In this document: piece after piece, positions 1 through 11,913 of the stretch
Layout: the number at the start of each line of letters is the position of its first letter
Position numbering within the stretch: position 1 is the first letter of the stretch
From: Hygrophila difformis
Taxonomy: Eukaryota; Streptophyta; Magnoliopsida; Lamiales; Acanthaceae
Reading direction: 5' to 3'
NCBI GenBank assembly: GCA_030278955.1
Contig: JAOANR010000006.1
Location: 28,005,124-28,069,123 of the forward strand
Length of the DNA stretch: 64,000 bases
Program-made: the position numbers and the translations under genes
Notes under the pieces: generated by a model
The model's input: the letters and a program-made list of their open reading frames with translations, nothing else
What the model was told of the DNA's origin: nothing
Databases searched by the model: none

Positions 1-108
1 TTGAAACCAAATTAGCCGTATCCTTGTTCATCTTGATCCATCTTTTTGATGGAAGCAGCATCTCATTTCAGTGTGCAGAATTTAAAAATTTCTTTTCCAT
101 CATGCTAG

Positions 109-1995
109 ATACATAGCCAGTGCTGGAATAAGTGGTCCGATACCTAGAACATTTGCTCTTCTTAGGAGCTTGGAGATAGTGTAAGAACAATGATTCAAGA
201 AAATATATGCTTTTCTTTCTTCAAATGTAAATCAAGTCATAATTTCATTGCTTGATCTCAGGCGGGCATCAGATAATGAATTATCGGGGCAGGTACCTGA
301 CTTTATTGGAAATTGGTCGAACATCAAACAGCTGTGAGTCGAAACACTACTATCTCTACTATTAATTATACATGATATTGTTTAACTTCTCTCCTATCTA
401 GTAACAAAAACAATGCCATGGCAATGGAGAATGTGCTCACTGGATTATTCTTTAAGGTTCTTAACTTTGTTTTCTAATCATCTTTCTCTAATTTTTTTTG
501 CAGATGGTTACATGGAACTTCGCTTCAAGGTCCTATCCCACGGTCATTTTCCAATTTAACATCTCTGGATGACTTGTAAGGGTTATCATTCTTCTTCCTT
601 TTTTTGTTTATTCATATTATTTCATTTTTTTTGTTGTTGAATGCTTTTCTGAAGAATGTGACCTTTAGGAGAATTTGTGATTTATCTGGTGGGAACTCTT
701 CACTGGATTTCCTTAAAAATATGAATTCTCTATCAACCTTGTAAGTATATAAACTTTCTGATTGCTGAGATACTTCTTTTTACCTTTTAATTGGTACGTT
801 CCAAACATGAATTTGTGTGGCAGAGTTTTGCGGAACAATAACATTTCTGGTTCCATACCGTCAGATTTTGGCAGATTTCAGAGTATGACATTGTTGTAAG
901 TTACAAATTTTTTTGAGCCATTGCATGTAAGGCCAAGGCTGTTCTTATAGTTAACATATTTTAGATTTGAGAAAATTAAAACCCAAACAAAAAATGGTTA
1001 TATATGAGCTTAAAATTAGTTTCCTCTTAGATGCTTCTACATTCAACAGCCCAATTAAGATGGTATGTTTCATATTTCAGGGATTTGAGCTTCAACAGTT
1101 TGACTGGAACAATTCCAGATTCACTTTTCAATCTCAGTTCTCTCACAAACTTGTAATTTACCATGAATACCCGTGACTGAGTGTTGTGTTTCTAAAACTC
1201 TTGCTTCTTGTGGCTCAGTGAAACAATAAATAAGCAATAAAATGACAAAGTTGTGTTTATTTGTTGTTCAATTTTCAGGTTTCTTGGTAATAACAAGTTA
1301 ACTGGGACCCTGCCATCTATGAAGAATCCACGTCTCCGAAATATGTCAGTTTGCGTACATTGTTTATTCATTTCATTGCATTTATTATCTCGTATCTGAA
1401 TCTTTTTGGACCCAAAAACCAAATACCCGCCAATTAAAATTGAAAATTTCGGTCTGGCATTCAGTATGGAAATGTAGAGTACATTTTTGGAACCAGAATT
1501 TCAGTTTGGTTCAGTTTTACTGAATGAACACCGCCAGATGATAAGTTTTGGACTGAAAATTTGAATTAACAAAGACTTTAATAATGCTTAATAGAAACTA
1601 AGGTCACATGATCAATAACATCTAAGTTTTCCTGCTGTGAAGAAGCATGCAACCACATTTCCATTATTAACGATTCATCAAAACACCATTGATAATCTTT
1701 TTTCTTGCATACAGAGATCTATCGTACAATGAATTATCAGGAAGCTTTCCAACTTGGGTCAGTGAACAGAACTTACAACTGTATGGTCGTATAAACCCCA
1801 ATCGTTTTGCACCTTTAATTTGTCTCTTTATCAGTATATCAGTATATATTATATTTTGCTGCTTCTTTTTATTTATTTATTTATTTATTTTTAATGTATT
1901 CATTTAATGCTGATCTTGCTCATGCCAACATTAATCTCTCTTTGGCATAGGAATTTGGTTTCAAACAACTTCACTATTGACAATTCTAATGGCAG
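109..1995 (+). other. LRR-encoding exons of the receptor kinase
   Basis: Six consecutive 72-nt exons (109-180, 262-333, 504-575, 669-740, 824-895, 1081-1152), then two of 66 nt and one of 45 nt, each starting one base into a codon. A 24-residue LRR per exon is the classic architecture of plant LRR kinases. Visible repeat cores include [53 protein letters not shown] and [10 protein letters not shown]. One repeat (669-740) lacks the G.IP core and reads [11 protein letters not shown], as is common at this position in the subfamily. The exon at 2108-2172 ends the ectodomain repeats with a CLQRNFPC cysteine pair. Confidence 0.9.
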
Positions 1996-4900
1996 GTATA
2001 GTTACAAGTACACATGCAAAGCCAAATTTTGACATAAAAAAACTGCAGCTAATACATTTCTTACTTTCTGGTTCATACTATAACCGATCCTTTCCTTCCT
2101 ATTTAAGTGCGTTGCCTCCTGGATTGAATTGTCTGCAAAGGAATTTTCCCTGCTTTCGAGGATCACCTATTTGTAAGTGATACAAATCTATTACCAACCC
2201 TTTGAAGATGGTAGATTAATGATTTTGTAGCCCCTGTTTGGATAGTTTGTTTTTCCGAAAAAAATTAAAATAAAATAATGTTGTTTTAAAAATAGTTGAT
2301 TCATATATATATAAGCTAAATTGTTTTCTCGTACGCAAAACTATTATCCCTTGTTTGAATAGACTTAAAATTATTGTTAAAAACACGTTTGTTTTTCTCA
2401 AAGCAAAAGCCAAAAGTAGATGAAAAAAGCCGATCCAAACAGGGGCTTAGTGTTCAAGATGAGTATGATTTCCTATTGAATAATTCAATCTGTTTTATTA
2501 CTGGCAGTAAAACTGTTCAAAATCTCATGTGCTCTGGTTATGTGGAATATGAATACTTGAGATGTAACATTTGTTCTGTCTAAGATGTTGAAAAAATTAC
2601 AGTACATATTAGTCACTTGGGTGCAATAGTCACATTACAGCACTAAGTTATTTTAAGCCTTCCACAATGTTATACACTAAAAGATGACAGCTTCTTTCTG
2701 CATGATGACATGTAGATTCTAGGTTTGCAATTAAATGTGGTGGTCCGCAGATTAGAACTTTAGATGGAGTTTTATATGAAAGGGATGATGAAACTCTTGG
2801 TCCAGCAACACATTACATGACTGGAACTGGCAAATGGGCTGTAAGCAACATTGGTCTACCATCTCATAGCCCTAACCCGACATATAGAACCTCCACCTCA
2901 TCACAGTTTACAAATACTTCGGATTCAAAGCTGTTCCAAACTGCTCGAACTTCAGCTGGATCACTGAGATACTATGGCTTAGGCCTGGAAAATGGTAACT
3001 ACAATGTGACACTCCAATTTGCAGAGTCACAAATTGTAGGAACAAGGACATGGAAGAGTGTTGGTCGGCGTCTTTTTGACATACATGTTCAGGTTTGTGT
3101 TAAATTAGAGCATTGATGATTGTGGATTTAATGATTGTTCTTAATCAAACTATAATTGTTTGGCTGGAACAGTTGAGACTGATGCCACAAGGTTCTACAT
3201 CAAGTGGGAACTTGGTTTCTCAACTAAAAATGGGTTGTACATCGATCTTGGAACTAAATATGTTCCATTTTTATGTTGGAACAATATACTAGCATTATAC
3301 AAGTTCGGAACATTTAATGTTACTGATGCAATTATCGATGCCGCAAAGAGTGATGTTATCCCTAGCCTAGGTATACCTTGGATCAGTCCCACGGAATATG
3401 CATCTTTATATATCTAAATAACTTTATTATCCTTGATGCAACTATTTACTTAGGCTTATGAATTTCATATTCTCCTTTGCAAAGTGTAACATATCTATTG
3501 TCACCATATTGTCTCATTTGTTTGGTGACTACATTTGATGTGCTACAGGGAAAATTGGTGGTTAAGGATTTCGACATTACAAGAGAGGCTGGTGGGATCT
3601 CGTTAAGGACTGTTGTGAGGCAGTTCACAGTTGAGGTATCGGAGAACTATCTTGACATCCATCTGTTTTGGGCAGGAAAAGGAAGTCTTAGTATACCTAC
3701 TCGAGGTACCTATGGGCCCTTGATTTCAGCAATAAGTGCCACCCCAAGTATGTTCAAGTTCTGAAGCAGGAAATTCGCCGAGTATTTGAAGGGTTTTTTT
3801 TTCCTTAATTCCCATGGCAATTGATTGCATGGTTTTGTTACAGATTTTGTTCCAACAGTTTCAAACAACCCCCTTGGTCGGAAGATGAACCTGACTGGAT
3901 TGATTGTAGGGGTTGTTGTTGGTGTTGCAGCTGCAAGTTTGATTTGCATAGTAGCAGTTTACTTTGTTTTCTGGAGGAGAAAGAAACATAAAAATGTCGA
4001 TGATGGCGGTAACATAAATAGCTCAAAACACTCGATTTCTGCAGGTAACATAAATAGCTCAAGACACTCTATTTCTTCACATACTCAATTTCCTTTTAAT
4101 CCTTATTTAGTGTGGCGTGGAATAATAATTCACCTTCTTGTTCAGAGGCATGTAATTAAGAGCCTTGTCAGCACCTTCAATTATTAATGATTTACATCTG
4201 AGATTTCAAAAACAGAAAACAATGAATTCATAGGGTTTAATGTTGCTCCTTCCCCTTCTGGGTTACAGATACTATGATGCGAAACCTAAATTATCGTCCC
4301 TTCTGTACGATATGCAGAGATCTTGGGCATTGAGTTTCAGGCTCACATGTTCAGTTACAGCGAACTTAGAGCTGCAACAGATGGCTTTGATCCCTCAAAT
4401 AAGCTTGGACAGGGTGGGTTTGGGCCTGTTTACAAGGTAACTACTATTTCTAATGTGAAACTTGGAACATAATGTGGTCCATTCGTTACATGAACAAGAA
4501 AACCAATGAGAGATTTCATCTAGGCCATCAGAGTAATTGGCCTCGGCCTTGTGCCGTTTATGTTCCTGGACCGTTGTGCACTCCTTTCAAGGGCTTTTGG
4601 TTTTTCCATAAATAGCCTATGGAGGGACATGGAAACAATTGAATTAAAGCAGAAATTCGTGACAGAAAATCATGCCATATGCTACTATTTTATGGCTGTT
4701 GAAAAAGTTTAGTAGACTTTCTTACCGGTGTACTGCAAAAAACTCAAGCATGTTTATTCTCTAGTTTTATTTATGTTAATCGTTTGTTTAGCATGCGAGA
4801 TGTAACATGAAATAATTGATAATTTCAATAAATATGATCCAATGGCATAAAATAATCACATCGATTCTGCAAAATTGAAACATGATGCAACAACCAACAG

Positions 4901-6150
4901 GGAATCCTTGGAGATGGAAGAGCAGTTGCTATCAAAGAGTTGGCTGTGGCATCGCAACAAGGGAATAACCAGTTTGTTGCTGAGATCGCTACTATTTCTG
5001 CTGTGAATCATCGTAACCTTGTTCAACTCTACGGTTGCTGCATTGAGGGAGATAAACGGTTGCTTGTTTATGAGTATCTTGAGAACAAGAGTCTTGACAG
5101 ACAACTGTTTGGCACCAGTAAATAGCCATTTTAACTTTGTTCTTGGTCCAGTATATTCAAGTGGTTTTCTGAATTTATTATCGAATTCATTTGGTGTTCT
5201 TGTACTTGTACAGGAGGTCAATCTTTGTACTTGGACTGGGAGGTACGTTATGAGATATGCTTGGGAGTAGCCAGGGGTCTTGCTTATCTTCACGAGGAAT
5301 CTCGATTTCGCATTATTCACAGAGATGTCAAAGCCAGTAACATTCTGCTTGATTCGGACCTCACACCTAAAATATCAGACTTCGGCTTGGCCAAATTGTA
5401 TGATGACACAAAAACACATATAAGCACTCGAGTTGCTGGCACAGTGTAAGATTCAAAGAATTCATTTCTCCTTCTTGATACCCTTATCCATGCCAACAGA
5501 ACTAATCACTTCCCTTTCATTTTCTCCCAAATAACTTACGCAGTGGATATCTAGCACCAGAATATGCCATGCGCGGGCATCTTACTGAAAAGGCTGACAT
5601 ATTCGGATTTGGAGTTTTAGCCCTTGAGATCGTCAGTGGAAGGCCAAACACTAACACAAGTTTGCCAGACGAAATGATATATCTCCTTGAATGGGTATGC
5701 GCTATTCCAACTCGAGCCATGTCTGCATCAAACCTTTTCTCTATGCTAACTTACATGGTATTTCAGGCTTGGAATCTTCATGAAAATAACAAGGTGATCG
5801 AGCTGGTGGACGCAACTCTACACGAGTACAATCAAAGTGAAGTATTAAGGATAATCGGTGTTGCTCTTCTATGCACTCAAGCATCTGCAGGCTTGCGCCC
5901 TGCAATGTCCCGGGTCGTGGCCATGCTCTCTGGCAACATGGAGGTGGCTTCTGTCACCACAGATGCACAGCCCAAGTACCTAACTGATTGGATGCGCAAA
6001 GATGAAATCATCTTGAATTCAGCCAACCCGGATAGCTTAACGTGGAACACGACGACCAGCCACACCAATACCACGACTAGATCAAGCATGCTAACTGATC
6101 CCGGTTGCCCTGCTGAGCCTGCTATGCCCCTACTTAAGGATAATTTATGA
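109..6150 (+). CDS. LRR-malectin receptor-like serine/threonine kinase, 5'-partial, 18 exons visible
   Basis: Predicted plasma-membrane receptor kinase of the plant LRR-VIII-2 type: extracellular LRRs, a malectin domain, one membrane helix and a cytosolic kinase. Exons by GT-AG junctions and reading phase: 109-180, 262-333, 504-575, 669-740, 824-895, 1081-1152, 1279-1344, 1715-1780, 1951-1995, 2108-2172, 2716-3092, 3549-3747, 3844-4008, 4318-4436, 4901-5117, 5214-5445, 5544-5694, 5767-6150. The phases agree at every junction and no stop interrupts about 838 codons, so the visible part looks intact. The stop is TGA at 6148-6150. The signal peptide and first LRR exons lie before base 1. The family call rests on motif order seen here plus family knowledge; the ligand is unknown. 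Relatives in Arabidopsis are the At1g56130/At1g56140 group; I assign no symbol. Exon ends are predictions without transcript support. Confidence 0.9.
2716..3747 (+). other. Malectin domain exons
   Basis: Two exons, 2716-3092 and 3549-3747, encode a malectin-like carbohydrate-binding fold. Hallmarks are [10 protein letters not shown] at the start, [19 protein letters not shown], the [19 protein letters not shown] core, RRLFDIHVQ, and after the intron [16 protein letters not shown] and [14 protein letters not shown]. The intron between them falls exactly between codons (phase 0). In known family members this domain sits between the LRRs and the membrane helix and may bind a cell-wall sugar. Binding here is inference only. 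Confidence 0.88.
3093..3548 (+). other. Malectin-domain intron containing an unexplained open frame
   Basis: This 456-base intron separates two malectin exons in phase 0. Bases 3160-3417 are open for 85 codons on the + strand in one frame (residues such as [18 protein letters not shown]). I recognise no domain in it. It could be a chance open frame, a relic of an inserted gene fragment or a cassette exon. Joining the flanking exons directly restores the normal malectin sequence, so it is not needed for the encoded protein. Confidence 0.5.
3844..4008 (+). other. Transmembrane and juxtamembrane exon
   Basis: After FVPTVSNNP the exon encodes a hydrophobic helix, [20 protein letters not shown], followed by a positively charged stop-transfer WRRKKHK on the predicted cytosolic side. 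I end the exon at 4008 because joining to 4318 gives [20 protein letters not shown], the expected juxtamembrane-to-kinase transition. The intron (4009-4317) contains an 18-base near-duplicate, AACATAAATAGCTCAA, close to its start (4011 and 4047); this may reflect local duplication and could offer an alternative donor. Confidence 0.8.
4318..6150 (+). other. Protein kinase domain exons
   Basis: Six exons encode a complete RD-type Ser/Thr kinase: glycine loop [12 protein letters not shown], catalytic lysine in AVAIKEL, catalytic loop [16 protein letters not shown] in [11 protein letters not shown], activation-segment end [19 protein letters not shown] and the C-lobe [13 protein letters not shown]. 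All catalytic residues are present, so activity is plausible. The last exon (5767-6150) adds a tail rich in Thr and Ser, a feature common in this subfamily. No canonical polyadenylation hexamer stands out close to the stop; AATAAA-like runs begin near 6281. Confidence 0.92.
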
Positions 6151-7558
6151 GGGCAGATAGACACATTATCAGCTATTGCTTTGTGGAGATATGCAATTAG
6201 TTCATGGTTTCATGATTAAGTGGTCATGATATGCTATTTGGCATTGTTAATATGCTATTCACCCAATTTATTTTCTCAGAAAAATAAAAAATTAAAAGTT
6301 AAACAAACAGGAGATCGAGATGTATGTATGTTGGTATATGTGTGTGTGTATATATAGTTTGAACGTGCAAGGGCTGCAATAAACTATACAATAAGATGAA
6401 GCTCAAGTTTGAGTCGAACAAATGGTCAAAACAACACGTATAATAATTTTCTTCATTTACTGTTTTACTTTGAATATAGTATTAAGCATTGACAGCAACC
6501 ATTTTCGCTATCCGAATGAATTCTGAATTCAATACTCGTTGAAATAAATTTGTTTGATAACAAAAGAATTGAATTTACTTAATCAATTTATTTAGATTTT
6601 TTTTTATAAAAAAAGTCGTATTAAAATCTTGATCAACTTATTTGGATTTAAGTATTTTTATTGTTGCAACCTAAATCTGCATTAGAAGAGGGGCGGGGGA
6701 CCAATGAAGAAAGATTTCCAAATAAATCATGATCCCTATGAATTAATGCTTGCTTTCAATGGACAATGACTCATTGTCATTTTTTTTTTTTTTTTTTTGT
6801 TTTTCGGTTCTACGGATTGGTAGCTGAAGATTTTCCTTTTTGTTTTTTTAATGACTTGTGGCGGTTGTGAGGCTGACATGCCTAAAGATTTCAATAACGT
6901 TTGATTTGTTTAAAATTGTTTCTTTTGTGGAAAGCTTGGTTGGTGAAGTCACAAACTCTTTTTACGTACTGTCACATTATTTTGTAATTAGAGTAGTAAT
7001 TGCTGATTGATCATGGCATATTCCTTTGGATGGGCTACACGCGCGCTGAAGTTTCTAAATATGAACTGAGGCTTCCTCAATCTGGATAGAGGAGCCTAGG
7101 TTATTAGTTTTTATATTTTTATTTGTGCGTGTGTTTGTGTTTCAGTTACAATCTTTGTTCAAAGTTTTTTTTTTTCTTTTCTTTTCATGTTCATTGCTAA
7201 ATTCTTGAGCCTACAACTTGTTTAATGTCTTTTTGTCTTCATCTATACTATACTACATGTATGTTAATCGGTCCCTTATTTTAGCTACAATTGTTTTTGT
7301 GTTCCTGTATTCAGTAGCTTTTTGGTGTGATACAGGCAAGGCAAGGCAAGGCAAGGCAGCAGCATTTGCTATGTGAAAATGTGCAAAAATCAGTCTTAGT
7401 AGTCAGCAGCATGTAATATGTGAAAATGTATCACAAATGAATCCAACGGGGAGCATGTAGTACACATTGCCATAGCAAGTACATTCTAAATTATGACAAT
7501 TATACTATGAGCAAAATAGGACATCTACATATATATCATACTATGATCAGAAAAGTAG
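6151..7558. other. Intergenic spacer after the kinase gene
   Basis: AT-rich sequence with no supportable gene on either strand. It contains a short GT/TA run near 6338-6357, a 19-base T run at 6780-6798 and a GGCAA pentanucleotide repeated four times from 7335. The early part (6151-6300) presumably holds the 3' UTR of the kinase gene. Confidence 0.6.
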
Positions 7559-7560
7559 TA

Positions 7561-7766
7561 CTCCCTCCGTCCCAGGCAAGATGTTTGGTTTGACTTGTTG
7601 GCACTGTTCATTGTTTAACTTTGACTCAATATTATTCTAAGTATATTTTTGAGAAAAAATAATCGAGTTGGATCTTGTTAGAATCGTATAATCATGTAGT
7701 TTTATAATATATATTTTACATAATTTTTTGTTGTATATATTTTGAGATATTAACGATTGAAGTAGT
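7561..7766. mobile_element. Stowaway-like MITE, 3'-truncated
   Basis: Starts with the canonical CTCCCTCCGTCCC terminus directly after a TA dinucleotide (7559-7560). Its interior is alignable with the complete element at 17640-17899, sharing the stretches TCTTGTTAGA, TAGTTTTATAATAT and TTTGAGATATTA. No matching right terminus (GGGAG-TA) follows, so the 3' end is lost; the right boundary is approximate. Such elements are moved by Tc1/mariner transposases, none of which is encoded here. Confidence 0.65.
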
Positions 7767-8298
7767 ATTTAGCACCCAAAAAATACGGATATAAAACTGG
7801 AAACATAAGCAATTTATGGAATAATAAAGCATGCCTAAAATAGGAAAGAATAAACTAATTAAATACCCCCAATAAACCCATTTAGTTAGTACTGGCGTAG
7901 TCGCCAGAACCAATGGATTAGTTATTCCAATAATCCCCGAAGGGCCAGTGTCCAAACAAAAGGCCAAGAAATTTTTTGATGCTATGTATAAATTTTTCTT
8001 GCAGGAAGCAGATAATCTGGAACCCCAGGAATCCCAAAAACTGCAAATAATGATCCGGATAGATAAAGAACCGGACAAACTCGAAATCCATTAATATGGA
8101 TTCCCCACATCGGAATTAAATAAAGATGGAAGAAGGCCTTAGGATGCACAAGGAAAGCCCAACAAGCATGAACAGGCCCAAAACGGAGTTCGTCGGAAAA
8201 GTGGCCGGAAAGCAGCCGGAACCACCACTGGACGTCGGACATATTTTGTAATAGTATAGAAAATGAAAACATGTGAAATTTGGCTAAGGCATTGAGAC

Positions 8299-8727
8299 CA
8301 ATTCGGTCTAGCCAAATTCGAAATAGCCAATTCGGTCTAGACCGAATTGGCCTAGACGGAGTTCACTCCCATGCCTTAGAAAATTTTCCTTCTCCCTCAA
8401 ATCGGTCATTTTCTCCAATTCGGTCTAGACCGAATCGCTATAGACCGAATTGACATTCTCCAGTATTATTTGTTTTAAGTCTCCAATTCGGTCTAAACCG
8501 AACTACTCCCCTAGACCGAATTACCTTCTGTGATAGTTTTACTAGTATTATTTTTGTAGGCACTCAATTCGGTTTACAAGTCCAATTCGGTCTAAACCGA
8601 ATTGCTACCAAAAGACCGAATTGATGCCATTTCCTTTTGTAATAGATAGGTTTGGTCCCAATTCGTTCTAGGCCATACCAATTCGGTTTACACCACAGAC
8701 CGAATTGATTCCCCCTAAACCGAATTA
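8299..8727. repeat. Palindrome array, LTR part (AATTCGGTCTAGACCGAATT family)
   Basis: At least a dozen half-sites AATTCGGTCT or AGACCGAATT occur in 430 bases, mostly as convergent pairs. Some pairs are fused (8329-8350, 8416-8437), others are separated by a few to about 40 bases. Variants AATTCGGTTTA and TCTAAACCGAA occur. Spacers between units differ, so this is neither a simple tandem repeat nor a CRISPR array. Confidence 0.85.
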
Positions 8728-8778
8728 GGCCATTTTTGATGTATTTTTCATTTCTCTTGTTTCCCAAGGGGCTTGGCC

Positions 8779-8787
8779 TATATATAT
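8779..8787 (+). promoter_or_regulatory. Candidate TATA box of the first gypsy LTR
   Basis: TATATATAT lies in the LTR about 450 bases before the primer site, after the palindrome array and before a C-rich stretch CTCCCCCTTC. Position and sequence fit an RNA polymerase II core promoter at the U3/R border; the start site is not defined. Confidence 0.5.
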
Positions 8788-9240
8788 GACCTCCCCCTTC
8801 ATTTGTAAACAATTTTGCTTAATATTGAAATCAATTCTCATATTTTCAAAGTTCACAACCGAGAGCACTCTTTCAAAAGTGTTCTCCCCCATCCGTGTTT
8901 GTCTTGAACTTATGTTCATTTCCCTCACGCCATCAAGTTGGAAACTTGCTCGATGGATTGTCAATGAATGATGCACTTGAAGGAAGCCATTTGTCTTGAG
9001 CTTGATTCACTTCCCTTGGCAAGTTCGGGTCCACTTCATTCATAAGTTTCCTTATCTCTTATATTACAATTTAGTTTCCTCATCTTATATCATACCCATC
9101 CTTTGTGTGTGTTCTTGTTCTTCATCAATCTTCACATCCCTATCTCTCTAATCATCATTTTACCTAATCCTAAATTTCAGACAACACTAATCCGGATATT
9201 GTCACTAATCAAGTTTCGATCTACGGCATATATAATTTTT

Positions 9241-9252
9241 TGGTATCAGAGC
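9241..9252 (+). other. Primer-binding site, initiator-Met tRNA type
   Basis: TGGTATCAGAGC is the standard plant retroelement primer site complementary to the 3' end of initiator methionine tRNA. It marks the start of the internal domain of the first gypsy element. Confidence 0.9.
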
Positions 9253-9787
9253 CAAACTTGTTGGTGCAATAGGATTATTCTCCATATTTTTCTTGTTATT
9301 ATCCGTGTGTTATTTATGTTCTCATCCATATAAAAATATTTCATGCCTTGCAACTCTCGGCCATACCACATTTTGCCATCTCTTGCTTGTTGTTGATGTT
9401 AGTCTTGTTGTCCTAATCTCATGTATGAATGTGCTTGCATGATTGCTTGAGTTCATTGGATTAAAGAAGATTATTAAGAGCAAGCAGTGAAGGGTATTCG
9501 GGTTCGGGAGTGAGAATTTCTGTTCTTGGTGTTCATATTGTTCTTGACAAGGTTCATCTTGTTCTTGGCAAAATTGATGTAATAGTGTAAGTTTGATCTT
9601 GCATGGGCAAAAGGCTAGCATGTGTAGCTGTGATCATTAAATATCCAATCATGTGCAAATTCGGCTCCTTGTTTAACGTGAAGATATTGTATTGAAATTT
9701 GCAGCATTTAATTCCCCAAGGAGATACAACACATCCAGCCGAAAAAGGAGGAAGAAAGTCAAAATTTGCGGACCAACCAATTCGAAA

Positions 9788-10050
9788 GCAATTCGGTCTA
9801 CCCTCAATTCGGTCTAGACCGAATTAGCTAGCATAGACCGCACCAATCCTCCTACAGAAGAAAATTGCCAAAGTTCAACGCCCCAATTCGGTCTCCATCC
9901 CATTCGGTCTAAACCGAATCGTCACTAGACCGAATTGCCTGAAGGAAATTACGCATCAACTCATCAATTTGGAAAACATCAATTCGGTCTCCTCCAATTC
10001 GGTCTCCTGGTACGACATAGACCGAATTGGGCTCCTCTAAACCGAATTGA
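9788..10050. repeat. Palindrome array, leader part
   Basis: A second cluster of the same half-sites as at 8299-8727, now downstream of the primer site and before gag. Examples are CAATTCGGTCTACCCTCAAT at 9789, a fused palindrome at 9805-9825, a pair around 9902-9937 and AATTCGGTCTCC twice near 9980-10005. The array ends about 580 bases before the gag start codon. Confidence 0.85.
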
Positions 10051-10626
10051 GCACCCAGAAATTTGCAAGTGTTGTGGTGTAATTCCATCTCTAGTATTAT
10101 TTTCTCCTTTTCACATATTTGAGTATTTTGAGTGAATTTACAATAAAGTGAATATCGGACTGGCACAATTTGAAACCTAGCCCGAGAAGCCACTTGAGTA
10201 CTTGTACAATAAAGTGGATATCGTGACTGGCATTTTGTGAAATCTAGCCCGAAAAGTCATTTGAGTAAATTGGGTTTGATTTCTCGAGTGCTTTTTCTTG
10301 TGAGCTTTATTTTTCCACTTCTAAACTGGGACAAATATCACTGTTCTTTGCTTGCGATATCTGTTTAAGACTGTGAACTTGATCCGATTGCAGTACACAC
10401 ATACATATCTGTGTGTTTCCTTGATTGAGTCGAACAGTTCATTTGACTCTTGAACTGTGCGTACGAAATATCTGTGTGTATCTCTCTTGCATCTGATTGA
10501 ACTATCTGAGCAGGTGACGAACTGAAGTGGTGTTGAGAACCAGGATTCAGTGCAAATTTGAGAGATCACTCTATATATTTCACACTTATTTTCTGACCTA
10601 CCTTATATCTATATTATTTTCTAAGT

Positions 10627-11913
10627 ATGATGGCAGGGAACACAGAGCCAAATTTGACTGACATCATGGAGATGCTACGCTCAATGAGCGAGAATACTGT
10701 TAAAAGGACTGATTTCGAAACCCTTAAGCAAACTCTTGATGCTAATGTTTCAAATATTACTGCCGTGAATGAGCGCATTGATAATTTGAGCAATGAATTT
10801 GCAGGACGCATGAAATTACAAGATGAGGCCTTGGCACCACGATTGATGCAACGGGTTGAACGAAGGCTGGAAGATGCCTTCTATCATCCTTCCGCCTCCG
10901 GACAAAATGGAGCATCTGGGAGCAATAGCCACGTCCAAGGAACTGACATGGCTGATGCAGAGGAGGCCATAGCCGAAAGGGAAGCAGAACAAGTCGCGAT
11001 AGGTACGTTTGATCGTCGGCAAGGGCCCGGTGCTCGAAGAACACCACCTCCGATGGCTCCAATCCCTCCTCCTCCTATCGCAGTCGAAGGGTTACGTATC
11101 AATGATCCTTTGGCCATGCCTCCACCACCAATGCAAAATCGGCACCAGAATACGCCTGTAATGGACCGTGATGATCACGATGACGTGGATGACAATCTAC
11201 AATGTATCAAATTCACCATCCCTACTTTCAGAGGGACTGGTGATCCTAACGAATTCCACGATTGGAGGAACACAATGGAAATGATCTACAACTGCCACAA
11301 CTACTCTGACTTCAAGAAAATCCAATTGGCAGTTCAAGAATTCAAGGATTATGCCCAACTCTGGTGGCAAAAGTTCACAATTGACCATCACAATGCTGGA
11401 TAGCCCCAAGTCACTGATTGGGAATATTTTCTACAACTCATGGAGAAACAATTCGTGCCTCCTACCTACAAGCCAGATATGTACATGAAGGTGATCAGTC
11501 TGAAGCAGGAGTCAAGGACTGTTCAAGAATACTACCGTGAAATGGAAATGCTCATGATGCGAGCACAGTTCAATGAAGATCCGTTGATCACCCTGACCAG
11601 ATTCGCAAAAGGTTTGAGACCCGAAATCTTCGAAGAAATGGACATGAGAGGGTATGTGAATATCACGGATCTGGTAAGAAAAGCCGCAAAGTTTGAGGCC
11701 CAACTCAAAAGGAGAACCCACCGGACTTCCACAGGTTACAACCCAAACAAGCCATGGCTAATCCGACCACCCGAGAGAACCGAGAAACCCAAAATTCTCC
11801 AGCCAACACCGTCGCCGGTTCGCGATGAGGGAGGTTACAGGCCTAAAAGGTTTGAACTGGGTAAAAATTTCAGGGAATACAACCGGGAAGATCGGAACCG
11901 GAATCTAACGAGA
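10627..11913 (+). pseudogene. Ty3/gypsy gag, broken
   Basis: Gag forms the virus-like particle that packages element RNA. The frame starts at ATG 10627 with a helical N-terminal part, a proline-rich stretch (APIPPPPIAVEG, near codon 145) and the capsid-like region beginning FRGTGDPNEFHDW. An in-frame TAG at 11401-11403 interrupts it; the same frame continues after the stop with WEYFLQLMEKQF, the conserved TVQEYYREMEMLMMRAQF and FAKGLRPEI. Similarity ends around 11913, before any zinc knuckle or protease, where AGACGTCC-containing repetitive DNA begins. It is one nonsense mutation plus a 3' truncation away from a normal gag. The remaining frame to TAA 12007-12009 is read-through into foreign sequence. 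Confidence 0.8.

Larger units (their letters stand above)
7767..11913 (+). mobile_element. Ty3/gypsy retrotransposon, left part only (5' LTR, primer site, gag)
   Basis: Order seen: LTR-like sequence with a TATA box, a primer site TGGTATCAGAGC at 9241, a 1.4-kb leader, then a gag reading frame. No protease, RT or second LTR follows; similarity to gag ends near 11913 where unrelated repetitive DNA starts. The left LTR edge cannot be fixed because the second LTR is absent, so 7767 is only the end of the MITE. The LTR probably ends at CA 9227-9228. Both the LTR and the leader carry palindrome arrays. Initiator-Met priming fits several gypsy lineages; without RT I do not name one. Confidence 0.6.

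Noticed and set aside
1..108. Additional kinase exon at the extreme left edge
   Set aside because: No frame-compatible LRR sequence; it reads as intron before the acceptor at 108.
4856..5320. Minus-strand ORF of 154 codons opposite the kinase exons
   Set aside because: Shadow of the conserved kinase reading frame across an intron.
8299..10050. CRISPR-like array of regularly recurring short repeats
   Set aside because: Spacing is irregular, units are palindromic half-sites in both orientations, and the context is a plant LTR retrotransposon.
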